The notes: a model not told the origin generated them from the sequence alone. A stretch of DNA of 64,000 bases from Gyromitra esculenta (GCA_038503075.1 JBCAML010000003.1:1426001-1490000), one strand, 5' to 3'; shown: positions 46,174 to 59,391, counted from the first letter of the stretch. Numbers and translations are program-made.

Positions 46174-49100
46174 CGCAGGGTTTTCCCTTCGTGTCTGGAT
46201 TGGGAGATGGATGTTTTATATAATGTGTCCACGGTTGGCGTTTTGTTTATGACTTTTATACTTGTTTTTTTTTTGCAAAATACGGGATGGGTTGATCGAT
46301 ATGTATTCATTATTAGATATGAGACTTGAAGTAATATTAGAGTTAAGAGCGAAGCTGGTATGGACTACATTAATTGTATGGTGATCTCATAGAACTAAAA
46401 AAAACCTTCACAATCTCATTTTTCGCATCTCTACCTTTAGTAAAAATAATGAATCATGATTACTACCTGGTTTTAATGCAGATAGATGACGATCAAGAGT
46501 TAGGAGTTTCATAACATATAAGAAATATAACGTGACAAAGGTACTAGACTGCATGTATAACGGAATTAGCGAATGCGGATTACTTGTGTAGGAGTTACCC
46601 TTACGAGTGAGGGTATAACCAAACGGACGAGTTGAAGCGCACATACTCGTTAGGTATACCTTAATTAGTGCACGGCTTTCATTGCATTTTAGGATGAGAG
46701 CGGCGCGACGATATGCAAAGGCCTGATCCTGTAGAAGTGGAGATTTGGGGTCCCAGCCGTGGTAAGTCAGAGTCCAGGGGGAGTAACAAACTCCTCGTCT
46801 GTTTTGGTGAGTGGTCATGCTTCAGTTTATGGTTACTGGCCTTCCCATCTAGCTCCTACCTTGATCATGAATACAGACAAATGGATAGAAATGTAGGATA
46901 AAGCAATTGACAAAATCCAACAGGTTATCCAGGCGTGACATGTATGAGGAAGAAAATCGCTTCATATTCCAACGAAAACAGTGATCTCGAGGCTCACAGC
47001 AAGGACTCACAGCTGATTAGACGAGATAGGGATAATTTAGTCATGTACCATCACTCGCGATTTTGCTGGCAAATCGTGTTAAGTAAGGAAACGAACTATT
47101 ACCGTTATGAAGAGTAAAGCTTTCATTGCGGGTGGATACTCACCTTATATACCAGTAAGGAAGAAAAAATCCTTGCGACCCAACAATTAGCTATTCAGTA
47201 GCTATCGTATAGCCTTCAATCATAATAGATCAACCAATAGGCTAGGGCAACATGCAAGAGACCTATCAGAAAACTATATTCCTAAAACACAAGGCGCAGT
47301 TTTAAATACTACTATGTCAAAAAAATGAGGAGCCGCTAGCCAATACCCTCGAGATTATAACCTTTGTACGGCTTAAAGATCCCCCATTAGTTACCTCCTC
47401 CTTGTCTCCTCCTCTCTCCGCTCCCCTTACCCTTGCGGACTCCCGCCTTTCAGACTTTGCTCTGATATTTCCAGGGTACGGCATATCTCCCGGGGATACC
47501 TCTTTGGGTGGGAGTTAACTAATCGATAGGGGTGCCCTATTAGGTAGAAGGCCTGTGGATGTGACGTTACCCATTAGCCGATGGGTTGTACGCATATGGA
47601 TTTTTCGACTATTATCCGGTCTTTACCCTTCACCAAGCCATCAATTTTCCCAAAGAGATAGATGCGGGGTATAGAATCCGAATCCGAAGACGGCGAAGGT
47701 GTCTTGTAGGAATTGATTACTACTAAACCAACACTCCTACGCCCTAGTGGCCATATATCCATGTTGAGTAAACTAACACTAACCACTAACCCTATTCCAA
47801 CCCTCACAGATCCGTTGTCAATAATTTCCTGAGACCTGCTCGGGAGCGATAAGGTAGGAAATACGTTTGCGATAATCGAGATTGCCATAATACGTAGTCT
47901 GCATTCAAGCAAACATAAAAAATTTATTCCACAATCTCCCATCCCCCCTCGACTCTTTTAGGAATGCAAGTACATGTGTATATTGCTACTATCAACAAAA
48001 AAAAGAGTCGCTCCCTCTCTACTAATACTAATACTAATCGCAAGAACTCTGCACCACCGAGTGACTACTGATGACTACCCTTAAGCTTAAACTCTACTAC
48101 CACTAGCTAATTACTACTGCTTGAAAAGTTCTCAAGAACAAACACATATACAAATAAAAAAAACCATTCATTCAAAAATTCACAAACCGCCAACTCACCA
48201 ACTAAGTGTACAGAAGCACATAATCCCCCCCCCCTCAACGCGCCGAACCAACACTCATAAACATCCAATGCACAGGACCCACCCACCACCAAAAGCCTAA
48301 TTCCACCGCGCTTAAGCAATTTCATAACCGCTCCATCCAGTCGACCCATCCTACCCCACCTCCACATAAACATAGAGGCAGTGAAAGATAAAGTCCACCA
48401 AACCATGTGCGCAGTTTTACTTCTTTCTTCCCAGCCTCGTTATCCGGTAACCGTGGAGTTATAGCCCTACGTTATACAGCATCCAAAGAGGGGCAAAGTG
48501 CAGACCCCCTTCCAACTAGAACGAGATTCGCCTTGGGGAGTGTATGTGAATTCTGCCTCGTGCGCTAATAAGCGAGAGTGATGTCGCTCTCACATTATAG
48601 GTTGGATATGTGGGGGGGTTGTCGGCTCGTCTACATACATAATATGTACTGCACACACAGCACAAACCGCAGCGTGGATACCTAGTGCTTAATGTGATGG
48701 CGAGCGACTGAGGAGCCCCAACCTTGTAGTGCCCTTCTCCACTCCACGTGGGGCGGGAACCTCGGGAGTGGAGCTTTATCGAGTGAGTAATTATGATCGC
48801 TTGGGTCAGGATAGTAAAAAGAAAATAACCATAAATTTTTTCATATACGATACAATCTGAATGCCATGCCTAATGCAACGCTAAGAATATATATACGAGA
48901 TATCTACACTGTTTCCAGACTCTACGCACAAACTCCAATCCATGTTCCCAAATTCGCTACAAATGAGAGCTGAAAGAACAAAAAAAAACCACGCTTTTAC
49001 AAGTAGTACCCAAACCCGTAAGGCGTCAAAAAAGAAATAACGAAAAATCAACAAAAAACGAGGAGCCAGACCTTGTAAAACGACCAGCATGAATAAAAGA

Positions 49101-49191
49101 AAAAGCAGTCTTCAAGCCAGTTGCTTCACCACATTCCAATCTATACAAAAATAAATAAACATAAAAGAGATATATAATCGCAGCTAAATTA
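46174..49191. other. intergenic between convergent genes, 3 kb
   Basis: No confident gene. It has AT-rich sequence with a short TACTAA tandem (about 48019-48037). Minus-strand frames at 46408-46818, 47574-47942 and 48107-48406 carry no recognisable motif and show poor codon regularity. Confidence 0.4.
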
Positions 49192-50792
49192 TTAAAACAT
49201 ACTACTCCCCTTTTTCAATAACTTCTTCTTTTTGTTCTTATCCTCCTTAACCTTATCATTGCTACTACTCCCAAACCGCAACCCCAGAAAACTCTTTCTG
49301 GAGCTCAGCTTCTTCTTCCCTTCCTCTGCTTTAAGGGTCCCTGTCCGGCCCGGTAGTGCCATACTACTACCCCCAACCACGGACGGTCGTTGTTGCGACG
49401 GTGGCCGCTGCTGCGATGGTGGACGATGTGGGGCCGCCGGCCGCTGCTGCGTTAGTACTCGTTGCGGTTGAGCATTCCGTGCACCACGTGCCATGTGTTC
49501 CTGACGCTCACGCTCATAAATAAGCTTCAGCCTTTCCGTCTCACGATCGACTTCCTCCTCCCTTCTGCGGCGTTCACGCGCCTCCTCCTCCGCCAACATT
49601 CGGCGAATTTGTTCCTGCTCTCGCTCTGCGAGAGCGCGCTGCTTCGCCGCCTCCTCTTCCACCCGCCTTCTGTACTCGGGATTGGCGTCAGGGGGTGTGC
49701 TATGACGCCGCTGATGTGCTTCCTGCTGTTGTTGGAATCGGGCCGCAAACGATGCATTCCCTGGCGGACGCCCATGTTGCGGTGATGTGGTTGGTGGCTG
49801 TTGCTGTTGCTGATCAGGTGCAGAGACAGTAACCGCTGGAGTGGGAGCCACCACCAATGGGAATGAATTTTTTCTCCCTCTGCTAGTGCCTCCGGCACCC
49901 CCTCTAATTGGGGGATTCAGGTTAAACATCTGATTGGTTGGGAGAAACCAGATGTCGCCAATCGCCATCGCGCTGAGCAACAGCACGACTTCCAATCCCT
50001 TGAGGTCTTCAACTTCCACGCGCTTCAGATTGGATTGGTAGATTGTGATTTCGCCCATCCCACGCTTGTCGCCAAGCCCGGAGAACATTGCTATTGGGAT
50101 GTCAGGTTCGTTGGCGCCGGCCTTTTTGGTGCTAGTGCCGCCGGATGGGGTAGGGAGGCTAGCCGGTGAGACCAGAGAGCAACGAAGCTGCGCACGGGTC
50201 ATGATGCCGCCTTCTTTGCGCCATCGAAAGGTTGCTCGCGGAAGATGGGATAATGCAGCAGCAGAAGAGGCAGCATCAAGCTTGCTGGATGTCGGTGGAA
50301 GGAAGCTGGTCTTCGGTAGGGTAAATTCCCAATAGGTCCCACGCAGGGTAGAGTGGCGGTGTTCGATCAGGATGGTTGAGTCCGGGTTAAATAGCGAGAT
50401 TTCAAACTCGGCTGGAAGCAGGACCTTTGGGTCTGGTGGGGTGCCGCCCGGGGAGACGGTCGCGGTCGATGGGTGGATTTCAGGGACGGCGGAGATGGAG
50501 GCATAGAGTATATCCGGGACGAAAGCGTCATGGAGGGTGACGGTGTAGGTGTTCTGGATAGCCGAGGAGAGAGTTTTGTTGTAGGTTGCCTGTGGAGAAG
50601 AGCCGTTTGAGGTGTAAGAGAGGGTTGTGATGTGGGGCTCACGAGGACGGGGAGAGATATGGAAGGCTGGTTAGATGTACAGTTAGTCGGTCGTTTATTG
50701 CTGGGATGAGCTGGAGAACGGGAATGTATAGCAGAGATGGAACGGAACGGGATGGGCGAGAGCTTACTGGGCAGATTGGCGTCGAGAGGCAT
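49192..50792 (-). CDS. unknown protein, 499 aa, with charged coiled-coil tail
   Basis: Two exons on the minus strand: 50792-50768 (MPLDANLP) and 50666-49192. The donor GTAAGC and acceptor AACCAG close in phase. Residues about 10-265 form a beta-rich globular domain: ITTLSYTSNG, NTYTVTLHDAFVPDILYA, EFEISLFNPDSTILIEHRHSTLRGTYWEFTLP, FRWRKEGG and MGEITIYQSNLKRVEVEDLKGLEVVLLLSA. This looks like a fungus-wide uncharacterised family, but I cannot name it. Next comes a Gln/Pro-rich stretch, a highly charged coiled coil (EAAKQRALAEREQEQIRRML and following, about residues 335-400), a PPSQQRPPSQQRP repeat, and a Lys-rich end. No signal peptide or membrane span is visible. A cytosolic, adaptor-like role is inference. 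Confidence 0.78.
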
Positions 50793-52432
50793 GATGACGG
50801 GAAAAGAGGGATAGCTTCCTGATCTCGGACGGTTTTGGCTTTCGAGAGGTGCAGCAGCAAGAAGCAAGCATCCAAGGCCAGAGCTCGTGGAAATGGAACT
50901 ATTGAAATAAACAGGACAGCAGTGAATACAAGTAGCCCAGGAACAAGGAGGCGTCGTAAGGAGGATTGTAAGAAGAAGATCTCTTTCTGGAGGCTTGTTC
51001 ACAGCCTCACGGATGGTTTCATGCCCTGAGTAAATATAGCAGCAGACAAGGAGGAGAGAAGAGAAGCCTTGGGATGTACGTATGCACAGAGCAGACACAG
51101 ACAGACAGACAGGGCTCGGAACCAGTCTCTTGCTCTCTGCTGCTTCTTCTTCTTCTGCTTCTTCCTTTGCTTCTGTTCTGCTTCTGTTCTGCTGCTGCTT
51201 CTTCTCGGACCCCTTCCCGAGCCAGGAACCCCGCCCTTGGCCTAGCCAGACACGGTGCAGCGCGGTGTTGGCCCTGGTCCTGGCGCTTGGCGTCCCCAAG
51301 GTAACTCAAACGGATCCCCAACTCTGCCTTTGTTCTCCTGTGCAACCCCTCCATTACGACGCTGTTCACTATCACCCACATCCATACTGGAGGAGCCCAT
51401 TTGAGCAACATGAATCCTAATCTGGCCCGGCTCTTGCATCGAGCTGCTTCCTTTTCTATCATGACTCACTCCCTAGCCCGCTCGCTCGCTCGCCGGAGGG
51501 AAATGTGAGAAATGAGCCTCAGACATCCCAATCATTCTTGGTTTGCTGCACCACTGCATAACAACCAAAACACCATTCACCAAATTATCAAAATGAAGGA
51601 TTCAAAATGAAGGATTCAAGCTACCTAACTAACTACTTTCTAGAATTCGATAATGTATTCATATGGTTCGGCCGCCCTTGTTTTTCATTTCCACGAAATC
51701 TATATTCAGTCAGACCGCTCTTCTAAACATTCACCCCATCCTAGCTAATTTGATCCACCGCAATATTATTCAGAGACCATCTGCGTACGTACCCATCATT
51801 CCGCATCGCCTTGCCAACAAATCTTTTGATGATGACGCTGTAGATCTGGACCCAAAAATATTTAAACTCTCCCCATAGGGATGATATCATTAAATCACTC
51901 AGCCAGCTACCATCTTCGCTTCCATTACGGAAGAGGACCGCGGAGCGCTCAATTCTTGGTGTAATTTTAGCTGCCATCGATCGGTTATATACCAACTTCG
52001 GCCAAGTATTAGGACCGCGCTGTAGAGGACGCAACTATTGCTTTCGTCGCTATTTGAGCTCTTCAAATATTATCGGCTGGCTGGCTCTATACTGACATAG
52101 TCATTAGGACTGTATTGTGGGGACTCGATCCACGCTCAGTTTCCCCTAAATTCGGAAGGTTCAAAGGTACCTGGTATCTCAACGGGATATTACGAGGGCA
52201 CTGGGTGTTGTCTTGGGAATCAACGGTTATTCCTAGGTAGAGGTTAGCCGTATGTTCAAGGATATTGATTTGTTGGAGTTTCCGAAATTATGTTACTATT
52301 TATTAACCGAGCAGTTCAACCATTCCTTCCGTTCCCTAAAAAGAAGTCTACTAAAGCTCTCATACTAGCGGGGTTTCCAGGGCCATGTTGCAGAGAAACA
52401 CATCCTTGCTACCACATCTAAGGGAATATATA

Positions 52433-52600
52433 TACCGTATTTACTCGAAAAATTGGGTAGCGTATTCACTTCGCCACTAACCCGCGAAGGAATTTGTCAG
52501 AGATTGAGCGGCGTATCTAAGCCGATTTCGGGTCGTTTCTAAACTAATTTAAGTTAGATCCAAGAAAGCACGCTACCCAATTTTTCGAGTAAATACGGTA
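52433..52600. mobile_element. 168-bp MITE-like element with perfect 31-bp inverted termini
   Basis: Starts TACCGTATTTACTCGAAAAA and ends with its exact complement (...TTTTTCGAGTAAATACGGTA). The two 31-bp arms, 52433-52463 and 52570-52600, match without a mismatch. The ends fit insertion at TA. The interior has no coding capacity. The perfect arms point to recent arrival or to ongoing correction of the ends. Confidence 0.9.
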
Positions 52601-53653
52601 CCTGCTGGAGTACCGGTGCTACTTATTAAATATTCCATATATCTACACTAAAATGTCATTAAAGCTCATACGCTAACGCAGATATTAGGATCGTGCTGTA
52701 GAGAGTGCTATCCTCACTACCTTACTGTTCAAAACCTTTGATAATAGCTAATATCTACTACGGGAATTACCGTATTACTAATAGCCACAAAAATTTAACA
52801 TACCCTAGTTGTGATATTAGGGTTCGGTATTTACACGTTTGCTTATAGGCTGCGCGACATGTTCTGTAGTGAGCTAGAATTGTGATTTATTGTGGCATAT
52901 AGTTGATGGAGATTTTATTGCTAGCTATAGGTACGTTCTATACCCAACTGAGGTACTGATGTTTATTAGAGAATTTCGAGAGTGCCTGTTTCGAATTCCT
53001 TTGTTAGTTAAAAGCGAGTTTATGGAGAGTAACTATGGCGGGGAGAAAGGAATATAGGATATATTTTATTGAGGCGTAGCTTTAATTGGAAGAACAGGAA
53101 GAAAATAAAGGAGATATACTAGGGAGATTCAGCACACCCGAATCTGTCACACTCGGGCCAAAAAAAATAAGTCTTGGCGCCTCATGTAGGCCTAGCGCCG
53201 AAAAATCCATACCTAGATAAAATTTACGGTCACGTTAGACGGTTACATACTAGCCTAGAACACCACCTATCTCATAAAATCGATAGAAATGTCAAATAAA
53301 TTAGAACCAAGTCTAGTCTATAGTTTATCCACAGGAGATTTTGACCATTACTTTCCTGCTAAAATCTATCAAGTTTTGGGGGCACAAGAATTAATTAGCG
53401 CGGGTGGTGCGTTTTTTACGGTTTCAAATTGGCGAAAATTCTGATGTTTTGTGGGTTGCAACGAAGCCTAGAAGTCCCATATACACCACAACACCATTCT
53501 CAGGCTACAGGTTATACGAAGCCACTTCCATAGCATACAAAGCCACACTTCCCTATTTTCCAGTTCATATGACCGGGAACGAGTACAGCCTCCAGTAGAA
53601 TTTCTGTAGAATTATGGCAACTCGGGATCTGAAGCGTTCATTAGTCTTCTAGG

Positions 53654-53728
53654 CTCATCGGAAGGGTTTTGGCAGCGGTATTGGCTACTCTACCCTGTAT
53701 GGGGCGCTCGCTTACCCTCGTTTTTCTA
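53654..53728 (+). repeat. diverged duplicate, copy A
   Basis: Aligns with 55107-55180 over 75 bp. Nearly all differences are C/G here against T/A in the other copy, for example TTTTGGCAGCGGTATTGGC here against TTTTAGCAACGATATTAGC. No protein of known type is encoded. Confidence 0.7.
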
Positions 53729-54134
53729 CTTGTGCTCTAGAATAAGTACCTGAAAACAAGGGTAAGATTTTGGCCAACCAAATTTTGAAGTGCTGCTGCG
53801 GGACGAATTAAAAAACGTTGCCACCGAAAGGCCTTTCAGGTACTTATGCTAGAGCAATTTCAAGAATACAATAATTCTACCACAAACTGTATATGTATGA
53901 CAAATGAGAGCTGAGCATTTTAATTCAACCTATGCCATCACGACCAAGTTGCTCATAGGTTGCACTAAGCCTAGTGTTTTATCAAATAGGGGTTTACCAC
54001 AATAGCTTTCTTTTTACGAATTTATTTGCTTAACTATAGCCTTTCATCAAAGCCCCACGACTACAATTTCGCCGTAACCCTAGGATGTGGGTTCCATCCA
54101 GGGGGACTGTTGCCAAGGCTGCGATTTGTTAACA

Positions 54135-54372
54135 TACCGCATTAACTGGAATTATACAACCACGCGCTAAGATGTTGAAATAAGATGTGGCGGGTCTCAA
54201 AACTCGAGTTTTCACTACCCGCTGCTGTTTCTGGTGTCAATTAACCAATTCGAGTAAATGAATCCGCCGAAAACAAATTTTTTTTTTTACGAAGTTCACT
54301 GTCTTACACAGCCTCAAGCTTAATCCAACGTGCTGGCGTGTGGTTGTATACATATTTCCAGTTAATGCGGTA
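54135..54372 (-). mobile_element. 238-bp MITE-like element, copy 2
   Basis: Inverted counterpart of 19852-20089, of the same length. The left end is TACCGCATTAACTGGAATTA, and the right end complements it (about ATATTTCCAGTTAATGCGGTA with a small insertion of ATAC next to it). Landmarks shared with copy 1 include CTAAG.TG.TGAAATAAGATG, GTCTTACACAGCCTCAAGCT and a poly(T) against poly(A) interior run. Fits a TA target site. Confidence 0.88.
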
Positions 54373-55106
54373 CATCCATTTAGGGCGCCAAAGCAACACG
54401 TCAGGCCGCCTCAACATCCGCCAAAACCGTCATGATTGGATACAATACCCTCAGTCATAACGAACCGGTTTGGATTAAGACTCTGTGATACTTGCGGCGA
54501 GAATAAGTTCCCACGCCCGCCTTGTCACAACACCAAAGCGAGAACGGAGATCGAAAAACACAACAACCACAACACAAGCAACAAGAAATAAAAGCAAAGG
54601 GTAGACAAATACAATCGATAGGTACTCCTCATCTTCAAAACAGAGTTTAAATTCCCCTAGGGAGGGCCTTATAGGCGTATTTTAGCCCTTGCTAGGATTG
54701 CCTCCTACCTCAATCCACAGCTGTTTTGTAGTTTTTTTCGTGTCTAAAGGTCCTTCCTTGCTAAGTAGTATATCTTGCTTTTTAACAGCCTTAATTTGAG
54801 TTATTTTTGGTGGTGTTTGACGTAGTTTTATCATACTCTATACGTTATTTGGTGGTTGCCATCCGTGGGAATTTATTCTCGCCGCAAGTAATAAGTATCT
54901 TAATCGGCAAAGTCAAAAAAAAACGGGGCTTAGCTATGGCCGCACGATCAACCCTAACCCTGACACTCCAATTGCCTGGTCAGAGTGTGAATACATTCTG
55001 TGGCCTTGGTCTAGGCCGAGTTTCATACGGTGCTATACAGCCTTCGGTAGGGTTATTGTAGACTTGTGACAGCTTAGGAAAGCGATTATTAATCTACCGT
55101 GCCGAG

Positions 55107-55180
55107 TTCATCAGAAAGATTTTAGCAACGATATTAGCTATCCACTCTGTTTGGGGCGTTCACTTACCCTTGCTTTTCTA
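55107..55180 (+). repeat. diverged duplicate, copy B
   Basis: The AT-richer partner of 53654-53728. At most differing positions this copy has A or T where the other has G or C, including several TG to TA changes. That is the pattern left by repeat-induced point mutation or by deamination of methylated cytosine. Confidence 0.7.
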
Positions 55181-55960
55181 TAGTAATTCTACCAGAGGAT
55201 TTTTTATTCGTGATTCACGCAAGCCACGTTCTCGGCAGCGGTATGTGCTATGGTGTAAATTTGATATTCGCCGGTTGGACCAGAGTGCTTGTGTTCTAAC
55301 CACCATAGCAACGCAGCTCCACACACGCGCACGTCCTGTACGTATCCTCAATTAAGAACATATTACAAGTTCTCAAATTTGACAATGGGAATAGATAACC
55401 CCTTCACCCTTACCCTATTGCATACTTTTTTTGGTGTAGGCTACGTATAGTGTTAACGTTTTTTTGGTTCGACGATTTCATACGGTTGTAGTCGCGATCG
55501 GCACGAAATACTAAGCTCTCTCTATCGAACTTTCTCTCCCAGTGCGTGCTTATAGGAAGGTGATATATTTATTTATTGGTTTTATTTATCATCTAGTTAA
55601 GCACGTTTATATATAAGGAAGCAATGGTCTACCCGATGCCCTGGTATATATTACGACATGCAGCTATGCGTGGGGAGCTGGGTGGCTGTGTACGGGGCGC
55701 TGTTGGAAATCGCATCCAAGGATCCAGTGGGCGATATTGATTTTCTAAAGAATGAGACCACCAAGAGACTGACAGTTAGCTGAGCGAGCGAAGCATACAA
55801 GAGAAGGCCTGGTGGTAGCCTTGTATCGAGATAAGGGGGATATGTATTAATCGAGACGTAATAATTAGGAGACGTATAAACTTGACTTATTGTCGTTTGT
55901 CTCCGAGGTGATAATAGAGTGATAGCTTGGCGTACCTATTCTCAGTTTCTTTATATACAC

Positions 55961-57196
55961 CTATGTAGCAAGCAGGAGCTTGGTTATGGCAATTTCACGA
56001 CGAAACTTTTTCCGTGTTCGAGAGAGATTCTTCTTTGTGCCCTGCTGCGTGAATACATATATGCCCGTGTAAGCAAATATTGGCCATCTTAGTGGAAACG
56101 ATACCTGGAGGTTTGGCGGCGAGGTGTTAACGTTGATAGAACGAGGTCTTAAGAAGAAAAAAAGTCTCACTGTGGAGGCATCGTGGTATCAAAACTCCGA
56201 TGTCTAGATAGCTTTGCTGAAAGGCGATAGGGGACGTGGATTTTATCCTGGAGATATATATCCTCAGGGATAACTGATTACATTTATGTGGGCAAAGTTT
56301 AGGGTCTCCTTGCCAATCCTACTCAGCAAATGCACAAGGACGGGGCTAGACACGAGGACCAGTCGAAAGGCATTCGGAAGGGGATCGAGTCCTTGAGGCG
56401 ACAGCTGTACAACTCTAAGGATCAACTTGATTAATCTCTGATGTCTCAAGGGAGCAAGTTGGGAAGGGCCCAATAGTGTTTCTTTTTGCTCTCCATTACA
56501 CACGTACCATATGCATTCAAATATATCAAACCATATGACCCCAACTGCAGCCCATACGATTTCAACTGTAACGATGTGTCATTCCACTTAGCCAGCCATT
56601 TCTGTTGAGCAAGCAAGTGATACGATCTGTGCACTTTATCCCAAGCTTGCAAAATACTCGCTGCGAGCGCATATAGCGAAAAAGCCCGATGGTCCAAATG
56701 TGAGTACTGCTGTGATCGTGAGAAAGTTTTATCTGAGGAGTAAAAGAACATGCATGAGCTATTGTCAGCATATTCGTTGCGACAGTTGTGTGCTCATCTA
56801 TGTGGATACAGGTTAGGAAAATCGGAGGATTTTGATTGGGAATGTCTTGGGGCTTGAGCGAGTGGGACTGTAGAAATTTTTTTTGCTTCCGGGGTGTGTG
56901 TGTATTCCCCGTCATCTGCTTGGTTTTCATGCTAGTTTACACATAGTGCGACCCCAATAGAATTTCTCTCGGGAGACAAAAACTATTTGAGACTCTGCCT
57001 GAATAACTGCATGTTCTTTAGGGATCGTATCATATTTTTGGAGGGACCTTCTGTTCAAAAGAAACAAGGTATAAAAAACTTCATCCGCGGAAGCCGAAGT
57101 GGAGCTGTTATAGTTGCCTAACCACTCCCATCCAAGCAGAAGGTCTGAGTCAAACTTGAAGAATATGTCTACATTCCTATGAGACCACTCGATCAC
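55961..57196 (-). pseudogene. block of broken protein-like frames
   Basis: Three minus-strand stretches look coding but are split by stops and frame changes. The first is about 57196-56930 (DIFFKFDSDLLLGWEWLGNY region). The second, 56751-56446, shifts at about 56503 into another frame that continues to 56264 with LGPSQLAPLRHQRLIKLILR and further helical sequence. The third is 56170-55961, ending before the repeat zone. A GTACGT lies at the shift but no matching acceptor gives an intron of usable size. I recognise no family. A decayed gene or mobile-element ORF is the likeliest reading. Confidence 0.28.
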
Positions 57197-57912
57197 GATA
57201 GGTTAAGGCATGTGCTTTCATGCAGACACGAAACGGATGAAATTTGTGATGTGGAGGAACTCTTGATACTGCACTCTTCTAACTCGTACATCAATGCTAC
57301 AGACAACAAGAAACAGGTTTATTGTGGTTCATGCAGCCGATTCACTAGATTAGATGGTCATGAGAAGCCTAGTGGGTCCTCATACTGAAGGAGGGATTAA
57401 ATTCTGGAGTAATTTGTTGGATGCCACTGTTAGTATGCATGTACCACAGTTTTTCCTGATACATCTTACTCGACCCAGCTTGCCTGTTAGGCTCAAACCG
57501 ATTCCCAGAGCCGGAATAAACTGAATTCAAATCAAAACCTTACCTTATCATGAATTGATTGATCGTCAGTATTCTTGGCCAATATATGCGGTTTGGTATG
57601 AGTGGTTATCGGAAAGGCTGCGCTCAGAATATTCTCAGGGAAGCCTAATCCATGACATGACAATCTTTCCCGTCAACCTTGCCCTCCCAACCTTCTTGTA
57701 CTTCATTAACCTAAGCTATGCTCATCGTGATTATCGTGCATACGCCGTGTGCCTGCAGTGGAAGTTAATTCCAAGCTAATTCATGATATTGAAGCTAACT
57801 AGCCTTGCATCCTTGGTGTCTCTCAGATGATATCTTGAAGAAGCAAGAGCTTTGAGATGTACGGGTTCCCTTTATCCATTCACACCCTCACATTCGGCCA
57901 GAGCCAATTATT

Positions 57913-58687
57913 TTACTCGATAGCTTCGTGTTTAGTATCTCTAGACCAATAAGAGCACAATGGGCAAAGATACAGCCTTTTTTGAAAGTGTGGGTTAGAT
58001 TGAATTCCACCTCTAAGCCGAGTCGTGACACGCCACAAGTGGGAAATTCTATAGGATAAAAAGAGATGCGGGTATATTAGTTGAGAGAGAATAAAGGTAT
58101 GAAATGTAATAGCGTATTTACAAAACTTTAAGTGACATTCATGAAATGATAGAGTAGATGTAGTGATATTCGGATGCACAGCCCTAGCAAGCCAGTTCTG
58201 TAATGCACTGCAGTAGGCCGACCTAACCAGAGGCGCAGCAAAAATCAACACCAAATAGATCAAAGCAACGAGCCTCTCTCTATTGCAAACAGAACGGCTA
58301 CTCTCAAAGCCCACTAAATAATTTAAAACAATCGGCTTTCCCAGTAAACGAGTTCAAAAACACACAGATGGGACTTTTACGTACCTAGCGAGTAACAGTA
58401 ATCCGCAATTGGCAAATTTGTCACTAAGAGACAAAGAAATCGATTGGTATTTTCTAGTAGTTTAAATTCGATCAAATATACGATTTAAAAAGCTAAATCG
58501 CGGATGAAGTATCACCCCGCAAGCCGGGAGAAAGAAAAATATGTAATGTGCAGCATGAAAAGTCGGTAGTTGACTCGTGTTCTTTTTTCAGGAAGCGAAA
58601 CGCTATTTGATTTGCACTTTCGACCAGTCGAAAGAAAAAGCGACCGATCCCCATGCCTGAGACTACAAAATTGAGGTCATAAACCAC
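57913..58687 (-). other. protein-like minus-strand frames, unassigned
   Basis: Two frames: 58687-58493 (MVYDLNFVVSGMGIGRFFFR...) and 58314-57913 (hydrophobic LVALIYLVLIFAAPLV near its start, later Cys- and His-rich). They could be exons of a small membrane protein, or chance frames. No joining intron was established and no family recognised. Confidence 0.2.
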
Positions 58688-59063
58688 TAACTCAGCCTCA
58701 TAGAATAAGAAAAGATGGTTCAGTCCTCCTACCTGTCTACTCCATCGTTCTCATTTAGACTAGAGAAAAAAGTCACATCATAGCCCTATATTAAGTCATG
58801 GAAGTCAAGGGAAGGTCCCTGAGGGGACTACACTGCTTGAAACAGTATTCCTGCCGGCTAATAGACAAATTAACTTGGTCCATGGAACGAATCATTTCCC
58901 ACGATCAGTTTCGTTGTTTCTCAAGAAACAAAAAGTAGTGCCCTCAAGAATGCCCCACATTCCAATCCCAACTTGAATACTTCAATAAAGTGTATCGAGG
59001 GTAGTATCATTTCTCCCTATTGCGAATATTTTACTGAGGTATAGTAGTGGTTGTATAGTACAA

Positions 59064-59237
59064 GAAAACGGGGTGAATTCGAATCTGCTGCTGTATTGCT
59101 GGGAAATGCAAGCTCGTTTCTAGAGAACTACCGTATTTGCGCTGGAAACTCAGTATTGCTTCAGCATTTTTTCAGAGTGCCGCACATACGCTGTACCAGT
59201 TGCATCCCCTTTCTTGATATTGTAGTATCAGGCTAGG
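59064..59237 (+). repeat. dispersed repeat, copy 2
   Basis: Counterpart of 22401-22562 in the same orientation. Shared blocks include AATCTGCTGCTGTATTG, AACTACCGTATTT, TTCAGCATTTTTTC, GTACCAGTTGCATCCCC and TAGTATCA near the right end. This copy has a 60-codon frame that copy 1 lacks, so the frame is likely incidental. Confidence 0.7.
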
Positions 59238-59391
59238 ATACAAACAAGATGAACAAGTGAAAGCGCAGAGGAGTGTATAATCCCATGATGTATCTTTCAA
59301 GGTGCACTCTCTTAGCAACTCCCGCAGCCGGAGAAAGACTCATAAAAAATTTCCTACCGTTTAAGCTTACCTAATCAGCTAGTCGTCTCCT

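Larger units (their letters stand above)
50793..59391. other. gene-poor, AT-rich region of 8.6 kb
   Basis: Only the first about 700 bp are GC-richer, with CT-rich and Ser/Arg-type low-complexity frames upstream of the gene ending at 50792. From 51.6 kb the sequence is AT-rich with frequent TA and TTA. It holds the 168-bp MITE, the second 238-bp MITE, a diverged duplicate pair, a block of broken minus-strand frames, and copy 2 of a dispersed repeat. No intact gene found. Confidence 0.5.

Noticed and set aside
50367..51462. 310-codon minus-strand frame overlapping the 5' part of the gene at 49192-50792
   Set aside because: It is a shadow: the true gene uses the other frame with a short first exon, and the overlapping frame is Ser/Pro/Arg low-complexity.
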